A stretch of DNA of 64,000 nt from Spinacia oleracea (GCF_020520425.1 NC_079489.1:15772001-15836000); one strand, 5' to 3'; shown: positions 29,640 through 41,848, counted from the first letter of the stretch. Numbers and translations are program-made. The notes: generated by a model not told the origin, from the sequence alone.

Positions 29640-29715
29640 AGATCATCTGCATCCTGAGGCTCAATTTCGTACGCAACCTTCCTAGCTATGTTGAGCCTCA
29701 GGATGCAGATGATCT
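29640..29715. ncRNA. Perfect 25-bp hairpin (candidate small-RNA precursor or cruciform)
   Basis: Bases 29640-29664 are the exact reverse complement of 29691-29715, with a 26-nt loop between them. It lies about 510 bp after the OTC stop codon. There is no flanking open frame and no tRNA-like box. A young microRNA-like locus, a small inverted duplication or a transposon relic are all possible. Only the inverted repeat itself is observed. Confidence 0.4.
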
Positions 29716-29726
29716 GTTGCTTGCAA

Positions 29727-29871
29727 TGGCGGATCTTTACCCCGGCCGAAAAAATTTGTAGTGTATTTTTAGTGACGGCCCCCTAAAATTTATGTATAAT
29801 TGTATAATTACATAGTATATTGCTTTTTTTTTTTCTACCGGCCCCCTCATAAAACCGTTCAAGGTCCGCCA
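29727..29871. mobile_element. Small MITE with TGGCGGATC-type termini
   Basis: The left end is TGGCGGATCTTTACCCCGGCC. The complement of the right end is TGGCGGACCTTGAACGG. The element is 145 bp, AT-rich in the middle. The 6-mer gcttgc is found close to both ends, but a clean target duplication was not resolved. Confidence 0.55.
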
Positions 29872-30175
29872 CCAGCTTGCCTACAAGTATAGTCATCACT
29901 ACAAGTATCATCACGTACAATATGTGGCTATTTCGATCTATAAGCAAGGTATTGTATCGTTTTCTATGTTTAATACTCCATGGGGGTGTTTGCTATGTGG
30001 GATCGAGAGTTTTGGGATTAGATGGTATAGCAAATCAGTTTGGAGAGTTATGGGAACAAGTCGAGGAATATACAACTAATTTACTATACTAGCCTTACTA
30101 CAATTTCTTTTTCTTTCTTATCATTAAGGGTAGTTTAGTCTTTTCACAAATTAAATTAATTCTCTTATTTACAAG

Positions 30176-30450
30176 GGTTGTACAATAAATATTGTACACC
30201 GGAGTAAAAGTTAACTAAAAATGCTTAAAAGTTAAGCTTATATATGTAAAAGTTATCTATTTTTAGTGATAAATTTTTTCATTTTAATAAAACTTATTTC
30301 TTCAAAATCACTAATAAGGTATAAAATTAGTCATTTAACCTTTTAAATTTTTTATCTATCAACGTTTATAAAAGTTAATCAAAACTAGGTTAAAGTTACA
30401 AAAAAATGGGGAAAAGTTATCTTGGTGTACAATAAATTTATTGTACACCT
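30176..30450. mobile_element. MITE-like element with palindromic ends
   Basis: Bases 30424-30449 form a perfect 26-bp palindrome (half-site GGTGTACAATAAA). A related near-palindrome lies at 30177-30200 (gttgtacaataaat...gtacacc). The interior is AT-rich with repeated 'aaaagttaa' motifs. No coding potential. Confidence 0.5.
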
Positions 30451-30578
30451 TGTGCGCGCAAGACCTTTTATTTTTTTTAATCCTAATCCCACCTAAACTC
30501 CCAAGTATCAAACATGCGACAAATTTTAAGTTTATAATTTCTTTTTATCGGTCAAGCAGCTTTATTAATCCAAAAGTA

Positions 30579-30790
30579 CTTTTTTTTTTTTTTTTTTTTG
30601 ACATAAGCTTAATTTTGCATAAATAAAAAGGTTCACAAATTACAACGAGTTACATAACACACTAAAAGCAAACTACATAACGTTAAACAGATAGCAAGAT
30701 CTTCTCCGTTGGCCATCTGGTTGTTGACTTGACTTTGTTTACATCGCCACAGATCAACTTCAAAATTGACAAATTTAACTTTTTTTTTTT
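30579..30790 (-). mobile_element. Two poly-T-headed retroposon tails (minus strand)
   Basis: A T run at about 30579-30599 is followed by 'gacataagcttaattttgc'. A second T run at about 30779-30790 is followed by 'gacaagtaagagatgatttt'. On the minus strand both look like A-tailed 3' ends of L1 LINEs. No LINE coding sequence was seen next to them. Confidence 0.35.
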
Positions 30791-31280
30791 GACAAGTAAG
30801 AGATGATTTTATATATTAATCAACCAACTATTACAAACGAATTTACCTTTATTATTCTTACGATACTATGCAATATTGATTTTGTTATGATTCTTTATTT
30901 AATCAATTTTTTTTTTAATTAATTCCTCATATTTTTTCCGAGAGCTTCTTACTTCTCTAATTCTACTACTACAAGATAACCAAACAATTACATAACTAAA
31001 CTTTTAAGCATTTACAAAGGAGGACTAGCTGCTTCCGATACTTTTGTCAATCAAATAAGCGCTAGATTATAAGGTAGATATAAATAGCATATGCCATAAT
31101 CTATTTTGGATTAGCAATACGAATAGTGCTCCTATTTTTCTATAAAATTCTCAAATTTTAATCCAATTAAAAACAGAATTATTCCAAAATTAGGAGTATT
31201 GGCCAAAACTATTGTTGCTATTCCTATGTTTAAGCACCACCATTACTAGCTAGTAACAAAATCCGCGCACAAAATTTACC

Positions 31281-31288
31281 TATATAAA
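31281..31288 (+). promoter_or_regulatory. TATA box of the PR-1-like gene
   Basis: TATATAAA lies 87 bp before the ATG at 31375, a normal spacing for a plant leader. Further upstream, W-box cores TTGAC appear twice in tandem near 30724-30736 and once more near 30789. WRKY control of PR-1 genes is known for the family; here it is inference. Confidence 0.65.
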
Positions 31289-31374
31289 CACAACTTACCC
31301 GGCTATTCAACATATTGTTTCTTTTTTGCACTTTTCTCTTTTCAAACTCATCAAATAAAGACTAATCTAAAACA

Positions 31375-31866
31375 ATGATTTTTTCAAATATTTCCCTAGC
31401 CATTGTTTTGGTAAGTGGGATAATCATGGCCAATATATGTTTGGCCTCATCCCTATCTAATAGGACATTACAATACCTCACACCAACCAATGCAGCACGT
31501 GCTGAGGTGTCGCTACCCCCTTTAGTTTGGAACAAGACTCTTGCAGCTTTTGCTAGATCATATGCTAAAAAGAGAGCAGTAGATTGCAAATTACAACACT
31601 CTGAAAGTCCAATTTATGGCGAAAACATAGCAATGAGTCCGGGAAGCATAACTCCGGTTAAAGCCGTGGATTTTTGGGTTAGTGAGAAGCTCAATTACGA
31701 TTATGGCTCTAATACTTGCAAAGACTCATGTGGGCATTACACACAAATTATTTGGAAAGCTACCAAAAGTGTTGGATGTGCTAGAGAAAAGTGTCAAAAT
31801 GAAGGCACTTTTATTACTTGCAATTATTATCCTCCTGGAAATGTTGTTGGAGAGAAACCTTATTAA
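31375..31866 (+). CDS. Pathogenesis-related protein 1 (PR-1), CAP domain, secreted
   Basis: Intronless, 163 aa. Residues 1-24 are a signal peptide (hydrophobic 6-23, likely cleavage near A24/S25). The CAP domain follows, with six mature cysteines (71, 115, 119, 135, 140, 149) forming the usual three disulfides. Motifs are YGEN (81-84), CGHYTQIIW (119-127) and ITCNYYPPGN (147-156). The C-terminal 11 residues PPGNVVGEKPY fit the CNYx/PxGNxxxxxPY pattern from which CAPE defence peptides are released. Cavity residues E83, E104 and H121 are present, but the first histidine of the usual HNxxR motif is T38 ('LTPTNAAR'). The protein is expected in the apoplast, where PR-1 proteins bind sterols and act in defence. 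Which PR-1 paralogue this is cannot be told. Confidence 0.93.
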   Translation: MIFSNISLAIVLVSGIIMANICLASSLSNRTLQYLTPTNAARAEVSLPPLVWNKTLAAFARSYAKKRAVDCKLQHSESPIYGENIAMSPGSITPVKAVDFWVSEKLNYDYGSNTCKDSCGHYTQIIWKATKSVGCAREKCQNEGTFITCNYYPPGNVVGEKPY

Positions 31867-32611
31867 GAAATGCTTGGTAGAGTGGAAACTATGTTTTGAA
31901 ACCAATATTTTTTTATTAACACTTTTTTTACTTTTTAATGCCTCCGTAATCATTTTAAACATACGTAGTATATGCGTAAAGTAGAGATCGATTTCACATT
32001 GGATGTTGTTGATATGTGACAACAACAATGTTGATGGTATTATGTGGTGCATAATTAATGACTAAATTGACTTATTAGAATTTTATTTTTTAATATCATA
32101 GGTAACATTGATACATTGACATTTTGAAATTACCTTGAATGTCTCTCGTTATTAAGTTATTATTGCAATATTTCTACCATTTAGAGAAAAAAGCATTCTC
32201 ATAAATAAATTACTCATAACAATAATAACAGATTGCATTCTGAATAACAAAAGTAATTGAAAGGACAAGAAATTATACCAACGAATTAAATAACGATTAA
32301 AATATGAAATTACTTCTTGAATTAAAATTGAAAATTATATAAAGAATGTACAATTTGAGAAAACAATTACTGAATAGTACTCCGGGCTGTTAATGGTACT
32401 CCCACGTCAAAACGCAACCAATAAAAAGCAAAACGTGTGTGGGGATGAAACACGGACTAAAACCAAGTAACATAAACAACAAAATAAATAACATGAAAAA
32501 ATAAGTAACACAAGCATCAACATAAATAACATAAGCATATAAATAACAAAAACATGAAAACTGGGTTAGAATCTGGTTAGAATTGAGCAAGCATTTAACT
32601 CTTAACATATA
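31867..32611. other. PR-1 3' flank, no gene recognised
   Basis: AT-rich DNA holding the presumed 3' UTR of the PR-1 gene. Short open frames on both strands show no recognisable protein. A run of 'aagtaacataa'-like repeats lies at 32460-32560. Confidence 0.4.
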
Positions 32612-32870
32612 CTTCCTCCGTCTTTTAATACTTGCAACGTTTGGACTTTTGTCACTATTTATATAATCTACTTTGACTATTCTTAGTGTCTTTTATATAA
32701 GATAAAACATAGTCATGTGGGATCTTGTTAGATTCGTCTCAATGTGTATTTTCAAAATATCAACTTTTTATAATTTTTGCATAAAGAGAATTTAAGATAT
32801 AAATGATCAAAGTTGTGCATTGGCATGCGTGAAACTAAGGAACGTTGCGAGTATTAAAAGACGGAGGAAG
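32612..32870. mobile_element. Stowaway MITE
   Basis: Inverted termini CTTCCTCCGTCTTTTAATAC and its complement (about 30 bp nearly perfect), flanked by TA at 32610-32611 and 32871-32872. 259 bp, non-coding. Confidence 0.9.
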
Positions 32871-33692
32871 TATGGTTTATGGAGTAACATATATCATTTC
32901 TAAAAGTAACATATATTCATGTATAGGCTATTTTTATATCCTATCAAGCATATTTGTGTTAATTAACTCCTATTATGTTTTAAAGTTTTCATGTTAAATT
33001 TAATGTCTACGGTTTTGTAATTTTGTTCATAAGAATATAATGTTTTTACATACCAAAATATTTTATTATTTCATCATAAGTATGATACTTATGTCAATCA
33101 ATATTCAACATTACTCCATTTTTTTTTATAGTTTATGTTATATTCCGTATTATACAGGTTATTATTTTAACTGTTTATGTTACCATATATATTTAACATG
33201 TTACTTACATTATTTCTAGACCTAATACTCCTGAAACTGTTAAGAAATCGAGAAGAAAAACATCTAAAAACAGATGAAGTCGCATTCTTGAAGAAAAAGG
33301 AACTTCCTGACTTTCATTGGATATTTAAATTCAAATACTGAACAATTGAAAAAGAGAGTATTTAAACATCAAAATGAATTAGAATTGAATTCCAACAACA
33401 TTATTGTCGAACCACATGGATATAATGAGTTTCAAACTAGAGAAAGTAAGCATACACATTATTGATTTTGTATTAATTTTTGCGTAAAGTCCCCGATGTC
33501 AAGCTAGTGTTACTCCATGTATTACTTGGCGTAAAACAAATACTTCCATTAAGTAGCCTGATAGCAGGTAGGGACTCGTTTCGAGATTCCTCATTCTTTT
33601 TCTTAAGCGAGTTCTCGCTTCCCAACTCTTTTCATTATAAATTCTAAAAACAAAAAATATGTTAGCTAACACCATTTCGCAGACTTAAAGAA

Positions 33693-33726
33693 ACTAGTTG
33701 TTGGACCGTGTGCTAGCGCGCACGGC
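33693..33726 (-). mobile_element. Helitron 3' terminus (minus strand)
   Basis: On the minus strand: an 8-bp-stem hairpin (complement of 33706-33725, one G.U pair), then 'tccaacaa', CTAGT at 33693 and T. This matches the 3' end rule of Helitrons. The matching 5' end was not found to the right, so the element is either truncated or its 5' end has diverged. Confidence 0.55.
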
Positions 33727-34806
33727 CCCCCAAGTTATACAAATCAATTTTGTAAGAATGTTATGTAAAAAACAGATAATTACACTTTCATGGTAAATGA
33801 AAAGTTTATGTTAAAGTTGAAATTGCATGTATTGGACAATACGAAATATTAGTACGTTTACAATATATAGGTACAACTGATGTTCGGAGGAAAAATAGCA
33901 AGCCGGCCAAAAGGTGTATGAATAATAAGACTCTTCAATTAAAGAAGTATATAGTATACTGCATGAACAGAAACAGCGCAGTTAGTAAACTTTTAACAAA
34001 AAAATTACAACTGGGATAATAAGGATCGTCAATTAATCACCTTAAAAAGGATGAACATTCATTTAAGTATACATAAGTCCTAGATTAACTTATAAGTCGA
34101 CTATCTCTATTTTGCCATAAGCTCGGCCATTATGAAGCCCTATATCCATCATATCCGGTCTCTGGATACAAACTTTTTGTGAACTTTTTTCCGGATAATT
34201 ATCTATGCTGGTAGCACTAATGGAGTAATGGCATCTGAAAGACATCCACCCATCTATAAGTATATAAGACTTCGAGCTAAAGCGATACGTTGTGTTCGTC
34301 TTTTAAATGATACTGCTAAATGAGGAACTTCTGCAACCGACATCTGCACTCTCATGTTTGTTGCTTATATCATTGACACGACCAGTACCAGGTAACTGGG
34401 AAAACAATCTTAGACCCAGGTGCTTGCATATACATTTGTTAGCACTGCCAATAATACAAACTAACAAACTAACAAACTAACGTTAGGATTATATATAGGT
34501 TCCTACCATGATCCTCCTTTTACATAGGAAATGGGTCATCTTCATATGTATTGTATCCAAGAGTACAAAGAGCTTAAACACGAGATACAATATGAGTTGG
34601 AAAATAAACTTGATTATAGCATATGAGCAAGACATAAGCGACATGTGGAAAAACATTATATGGGAATTGAATATCCAGAAAGAGAAGCAAAACACGTCTT
34701 CAAAAACAAACCATGGGTTCCTTACGCTTAGTATGTCCATTTACCTATGTAGTAAGGATATGCAATGTTTAAGGAAGTATGTAATTCATTGTGTTTGTAC
34801 TTGTTA
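33727..34806. other. No gene recognised
   Basis: AT-rich sequence, perhaps partly the body of the Helitron ending at 33693. Open frames at 34489-34954 on both strands have no recognisable domains. Confidence 0.35.
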
Positions 34807-35175
34807 CTTCCTCCGTCCCTACATGTTCTTTATGTATTTCTTTCTAGGTGTCCCAAAATGTCTTTTACATTGGGGAATCTTTCTTTTGATATTATCAAAT
34901 AAGTACCTTAATATTCAACCAAAATTGTGCCCAAATATTATTTTAACAAATTAAATTCATTGGGACGTTTAATCTCTCACACTTTTCCATTGGTACGTTA
35001 AATCTTTCTCATTTTCCCAATTTCAGATTTTTGATAAAATCGACAACATTATAAATAAACGTAATTTGTCTTATTTGAATAAAAAAATAGAGGAATCTCA
35101 ATGCATATTAATTAGTCGTTAAATCACGTGCATAATGCCAAATGTAAATAACAAAAAGGGACGGATCGGAGAGAG
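34807..35175. mobile_element. Stowaway-like MITE
   Basis: The left end is CTTCCTCCGTCCCTACATG. The complement of the right end is CTCTCTCCGATCCGTCCC, the same terminus with a small insertion. TA flanks both sides (34805-34806, 35176-35177). The interior has the family phrase 'ggtgtcccaaaatgtc'. Confidence 0.7.
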
Positions 35176-38100
35176 TAGTAAAATTCACTATGATGCTTTC
35201 CTAGAGGCGTAGTAGTCTAAAGTTTTTCGCCTTCCTTTGTAATGGATTTTAAAATATTAAGCCAAACCCTTGCGCATAGTTCCCAGAATTCATACACACT
35301 CAAACACACTATCTATCAAACCCATCGCAACCAATCTCAAACAAATTAAATGCATATTAACTATATTACTCACTGAGCAAGTATTACACATCAGCTTATA
35401 GGCAGACACCTAGACATAACCTCAAACCTCAAGCCTATTTGGAGAATATATAAATAATACAAAAGCTATTTTTTTGAATTTGATTGCTAACGATGACGGG
35501 TACGAAATGGCCGACTATATCATCAAATAGCCAGCATGAGGAAGGGGTATCTCCTACGGGGTGTAGACATAACTTTAATTTTCGCAACCTTGTGTGGACC
35601 GTCAGAATGAGATGTGTTAGCTAAAAGAATCCGGTTCGTTTTATATACAAATCTAACGAGCAGAATTTCTAGAGAACAAAAAAGAGAAAATATCCAAGGC
35701 ATAATTGGGGAGAGAAAAAGGAACTGCATCTATCCTATTCCTATATATGCATGTCCCTCTTTCAATTCTGTTGTAGGTTGGCAATCTAGCAGTGCATCTA
35801 GACTTCCATGACTAACCATCTTCAACGGCTATTTCCGAGTTTGCTTTAAGTTATGAAGGTCCTGCACTATTTTTTCTTGAAAAACAATCTACCTTCAGAT
35901 TTAGATTGGCCAGGGATTGAATTCCCAAGACTCAATTTGTATGGAACTACTATTTGGTTCATACTCTTATGTTTCCCTGTGATATAAATCTCTCAAAGTT
36001 AATTGGTCTCCACCAAATGAAAAGGAGCCCATATGCCACTGAGCATCCTCTCAATGCTCCATCACCAACAACTTTGTTGTGCTTTCCCCATCCAGTCAGA
36101 ATACTGGTAAGAAACTTAGAAAATAAAAGGGAGCTCATTAGTTTAGATAATGAATTTTGACCAATCAGGCGAACAACCCTCGTAGTAAAAGTTGGTAATC
36201 TATAAAGCTGTAGCCCAAAGGTGTACCATAGCTGCTTCTCCCGTTCATTCTATGAACTCGCGAAGCTACAAATTTCAAATCATCAGGTTAGAGAAAAGGC
36301 TTTAACTTTTGTCTCACTTTGTATATTCAAATCAAACATTGCATATTAATATATTATTGAGGGACAAATTTATCAATATTACTGAAAATAGCCAATTTAA
36401 CTCCATTAGAAATTTCACTAAAACATGAACAAATCATCAATAACTCTAAAATTCAGTAAATAGAGCAAAAAAATTCAGGGAAATGGGAACAACCTCAAAA
36501 TTCAAAATATTTCATACAATATCACGTTCGTCAGCCATTCTAAGATCTAGTAAATCCAATATAAACCAAAAAAAACATCGAAACCCTAAAGAAGAGGGAG
36601 ACAATACCGAGATATTCCCAGGTGAAGATGGGCTAATTTGAGACTTTGAATTTACTTGTCAAAGATGGATTTTGTAATTTATGGACTACACAACTTGAGC
36701 TATGCAATCTCCACTCTCAAGTTATCATGTTTTAAGTGGTGTCTTGTCTATCAAGAACTCAAGACTAAACATATTGTAAGGAATTAGTGCAAACATTTTA
36801 AGAAATTCGTGCCTGCAAATACGTAGTAGAAAGAGTTAATATGGTTTATAAAGTAGATATTTTGTTGTTGTCCCAAACACCGAATCATGTAATCTATTCA
36901 CTGAAAAAGAAACGTATAATTTAGAGGGGAAGGAAACACATTCAGAATTTCAATTTAATAATAATAAAACAAGCAATTTCTTTCTCACAACCTTGTTCAT
37001 CTTCACCGCAACACATATAGAAGGCTTGAAGAAAGAATATACAAAAAGTTCAATGAACAGAAGAAAACATACATGCCAACATTGTAAATTGAACTTAGGT
37101 CCAAATAAGAAAAAGCTATCTGATACCCAGAAAGTTTCCCTAAATGATATGATTGATAAAACTGAAGATGACAATCAAGATAAAAAAAATCCTATCTATA
37201 TCGGATGGGAGGTAGAGACTAAGGATAGAGAAATACCAAGGAGAGGCATTTTATCGACTAACTTAGAAATTCTGTCAATTGTAATGTGAGGTAATGGCAT
37301 TAACAACTGAATTGGAAATCGAGATCTTCAAATGTGAACACGCAGCAACCCAATTGGACAATGGATATCATCAAAACCACTGTGAAGCTCTTCAAAATGA
37401 AATTTGACCTCCACCGATGTTCTCATCTATAAATTGAAACCATCCACAATCAACACACGAACATTCGAAAATAACGATACAACAACGTCAACTGCTAAAC
37501 TTCTAGGAAATCGAAACAACCTCCAAACAGTGAAACCTTAGAATTCACGCCGCACACAAGAGCACAAAATGGACAATGAATCACCTCCAACAACAACAAA
37601 AAAGGCAATCAATTGGAGTTCAGGTGAATTAAGGTTGATTTGGATATGGGAAAGTAGGGGTTGTTGACATACCCAAAGTCTAAGCAGAGCGCAGAGTACG
37701 ATGAGTATTAGAGATGAGATTAACAGATTGGAAACGACGGGCCACCAAGAAAGCGGTTGGTATACCGGAGCTACACAACAAATGCGCATAATAAACCGAA
37801 TGTTGATGCCTGCAAATGCGTGTTTCCTTCCATTCAATCTTTTAATGATCAATCTCGATTCTTTCACTGTATCACTAAAAACCTACTTTGATGCTCACCT
37901 TGGTTGGAAGCATTCTGAAAGCAGTAAATAAGGAGTGAGAAGGTGAAAGAAAACATATTGGTTGGAATATCGGAAGATGGATGCAGCAAGGCAGATGGGA
38001 GGTGGAGGAGAATGGAGCGGATGAGCAAAGCTAGGGTTTATTGGTGAAACACAACCAGGGTGAAAGAAAGAAGAAGGGAAGTGGGAGAAGGACAACTGGT

Positions 38101-39229
38101 CGATCATGTGCAAGGAAAAGGGAGTGGCAGGGCTGTAAATCACGAAGGAATGCAAGGGTGAGGAGGTAATTACACTATTCTTAAGAGGAGTTTAAAAGGC
38201 CCTCCTTGCTTTTTAAAGGGGTAGGATACCTTGAATGGTGCGGCGTTAAGTATCCCGTCTGGGGAGTACGTTTGCAAGGACAAACAAAAAAAACATTGAA
38301 ATTCATTTTTATTGACCAAAAATTTGAAATTAGAGGATGCACATGCTAGAGGAATGGAAAACATTTATTAAATGAGTCATTTTTCTTCGGTGAGAGTGGC
38401 AGGCGGATCACCGGTGGGAGATATAAAAGGACTATTTAAACCAATGTTTCTTATTTGTTATTCGTGTTATTTATTTTACAGGACATGAAGGAAAAAACTC
38501 ACAAGGTTGAGTATATGATCGACATTGCACATCAATAATGATGCTCAAGAGGAATGTATGACATCACCAGATGAGGAGGAAACCTAATATATGTTAAACA
38601 TATATGAAGTTACGATCAAGAAGAAAAATATTATTGAATATATGCCTCTACAAGTTTTTGGGGATTTAGTTTATTGCTATATTTGGAATTTGAAATTTGC
38701 AAGGTAAAGTGTTATATACTCTTAGGTTCATAATGCAAACTTATGATGTTATATTAATCATTGTTTCTCTAGTATTATTGTTGATAATGTAAAATGCTTG
38801 CAAACAAATTAAACATGCTCATCTCGAGAAGACTTTATTCCGGTTGAGTGTTCTTTGTGGCAACATAATGTGCAAACAAAATTGGAAATGGGGTATGTGA
38901 AGCTTCAACAATCAATGGGAGGACAAAACACATATGCTTTGCAAAGTGGCATACAATACATCACATGCTGGTATCCATCAACTATTTCAACTTACACTAC
39001 CGTTCTCAAAAAGGCACAAACACAAACACTTAGAACAAACAACAATTGTGGTGTATAAATGAAGACAAGCAGTGGAGAAAATTGCTTAACAATTAAGAAT
39101 GCTACACAACCACTTTTGAAATTTTAAACTAAAATACTTTTTCTCATTATGTATATGTGTCATTTACACTAAACCATATCTTTCTCATTATATTTATATT
39201 ATTACGATATACTTCGTATATACTTCATG
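35176..39229. other. Four-kilobase stretch without a recognisable gene
   Basis: No convincing coding region. Short open frames (for example 36993-37289 and 37701-37931 plus, 37538-37867 minus) lack known domains and consistent splice sites. Parts of 35500-38150 are less AT-rich and could be a decayed gene, but no family could be named. No clear mobile-element termini were found. Confidence 0.35.
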
Positions 39230-40750
39230 ATCTTTTTATAAATATTGATACTATGTACTTGTATATTTTTCGAGTGGGTATATATTTATTTTACTTTGAG
39301 AATTTTTTATCCGTTTAGTTGAAAGACTAAGTACGTTCTTTTCGTTGGCCCTTTAAATTTCTTTTAAAAAGGTTAAAAAAATAGTAAACTATACGGAGTA
39401 CATAATAAATATATTCTTTATAGTTTACTACGTACTTATGTTCTTTTATTGATATATTTATTTAAATACACTCCCATTTTCTTTAAGTTTGTAGTTAAAG
39501 GAACACGAAAGTCGTAAAAATGACACTTTATTTTTTTATATTTCTTTTAAAGGGCTTAGAAAATAATTAAAATGTTAAATAATAATACTACGTATGTCCG
39601 ATCTTTTAAGTTGAATGATATATTGATATTTTTTTTAGTGATATATTTTTAAATGCTATATTTGATCAACCTCGTCAAAAAAAAGTATGTATATAGCCAA
39701 AAGAACGTGAAAGTCGTTCTAAAAGGGCAATTATTTTTGTTATGTTACTTAATTTGTTGAATATATATGTACTTCCTCCATTCCATAAGTATCACACCAT
39801 CTTGTTTATTACACTATTCGCACTAGACCTTTGGTCATACTTTGTTATTCATACCTAAGGAAAATTATAGTCGTACAAAATTTTGTTAGATCGCGATATA
39901 TATTTTCTAAATATCAAATTTTAAAATTTTAACTTATACATAAGTCGAGATATTAAGAGTCAAACTATGTGTTGGAAAACGTAATGTCAAACATGATGCA
40001 ATATTTAAGGAACGGATGAAGTATATTCTTTCAAAAAAAATTGAAAAAACTCTATTAAAAATAAAAAATAGGCACTCAGATATGTTTTTTAGAGTTTCTT
40101 AGTATGTTCTTTTAGTGGTATGTTCTTTTGCTAATGGCATGTGTTTTTTTTGTTAATGGCATGTATTCTTTTGCGAAATGTATATGTTCTTTTGTGGGTC
40201 GATTTTTAATGTCAGACACGAGTTTTTTTTTTTTTTTTTTAATTTTTTAATTTTGTATTTTATAATAATGATATTATATATTCTTATATCTCTTTAGGAG
40301 AGATATATTTATTTTACTTTAAAATAATAAAGTCTTTCTCTTTTAGTTGACATAAATAGTACTATGTAATAGCCAGGTATGCTTTGTTAGTTACTCTTTA
40401 TTTTCTTTTAAAAATGTTAAAAATTATAAAGTAGTAAATATTACAAAGCACGTAATAGATATGTTCTTTAGAGTTTGATTAAGTTCTTTTAAAGGGCTAG
40501 AAAAGAATTAAAATAATAAATAATAAAAGGATTATTATGGAACGTGAAAGTCAATTTGAAAGATAAATTTAAATTCCTTATTATTTTAAAAGTATTAGAA
40601 AATCCATAAAATAGCCAATCGTAGTTATATGTTCTCTTGAATTTCTTAATATGGTGTCTTAATAGTATGTTCTTTTGTTCAAAGCTTATGTTCTTTTGCG
40701 GCCAGAATTTAATGTCGGAAGCGCATTTTGTTTGTTTTTCTTATCGTTTT
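39230..40750. repeat. Imperfect duplicated AT-rich block interrupted by a MITE
   Basis: Unit 1 (about 39280-40240) and unit 2 (about 40300-40740) share, in order, 'ttttacttt', 'tttagttga', 'ttcttttaaaa.gtta', 'gttcttttg' clusters and 'aatgtc.ga' before a T-rich end. Unit 1 contains the Stowaway element at 39772-40021, which unit 2 lacks. No protein was recognised; an unknown element family is possible. Confidence 0.5.
39772..40021. mobile_element. Stowaway-like MITE
   Basis: CTTCCTCCATTCCATAAGTA on the left; complement CTTCATCCGTTCCTTAAATA on the right. TA-flanked (39770-39771, 40022-40023). 250 bp. Nested in the duplicated block. Confidence 0.8.
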
Positions 40751-41031
40751 GAATTTATTGCGCGGTGAGAATTCTACACACGCTTGTAGGATCCAATTCA
40801 CTATGACAAAGTGGAGAGATATAAAGATGAATAAATTTATTTTGGGGGTAAATGCTATGAACTACGATTAATTTAAATACCATAGGTTTTCCAATTGGAA
40901 AATTATCAATTACTACCTATCTTAATAAAAGTTGTCAATTACTATCTAGTTTTCTAACAAGCAATGTCAATTGCAACTTTAATTCATTTTCCGGTCAATT
41001 AATCGAGTAATAAGATCATAATTAGTCATCC

Positions 41032-41073
41032 TGGACAAAATCAAGACTGAAATCCAACATTGTAAGCTTTTCA
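41032..41073 (-). pseudogene. Fragment copy of the last exon of the 58069-59968 gene
   Basis: On the minus strand it reads 'EKLTMLDFSLDFVQDD' then stop, against 'EKLTMLDFSPHFVWDD' in the gene at 58069-58187. Only about 42-48 bp are shared before similarity ends on both sides. Orientation is the same. It is a relic of a duplication or a captured fragment, not a gene. Confidence 0.65.
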
Positions 41074-41848
41074 GTACATAGTGGTACACGTCAATTATTG
41101 TGTAGTGATTCCTATATCATTTTTATCTTCCTTGTACATATTTAAATATTGTTTATTTGTTATTTTCTTGTTTAAAAAATAAAAATAAATTAATCAAAGC
41201 ACACTAGCAATTGTCTAGCATCAATTGTTAATCCTGTAATATGGAATATTTATTAATACCCTTTTTTTTGAAAAAAGTTATGTGAGAATGAGGAAGTATA
41301 ATTGAAAAGGATATCATGATATAAATATATAATTAAATAGTATAGTAAGTTTTCAAATACAGAAGTGCAACATTTAAAAGCGGTCAATTTAAGCAAGTGT
41401 AACACTTAAAAAGTAACCGGATGGAGTACTATTTATATAGAGACCAATTATTGAAGTTGACGGTTTTCGAAGACCTTTGAAGCAACCTTTGTTAGGAGTT
41501 TTAAATCAAGCTTGACAACTATTATCTGATTAGCTAGTATGAGATTGGACACGGGTACACAATTCGCTACCTAATTTGCTAAATTAGACCAAAATTGTAT
41601 CATTTACAATGTTATAATTTATTTTCTTGGTTCGCTGTTCGTGGGGTGAATAGAGAATTTAGGTAACACCGAGCTTGACAATTTGAACTCCAAAACAAAA
41701 ATGATCCTAAATTTGGCTCGATCTCCAAACGAATAGGCTATGGACTCCTATTGTGTATTTCATTAATTAAAATACTTTAAGAAAATTTATTATCAAATTG
41801 TAAAATGCGTAGTACATCACTACATGAAGCTAAAATAAGAATTCAAAT

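Noticed and set aside
37538-37931. Opposed frames on both strands near 37.7 kb as a gene
   Set aside because: No recognisable domain, no matching splice-linked exons and no conserved motif; left as unassigned sequence.
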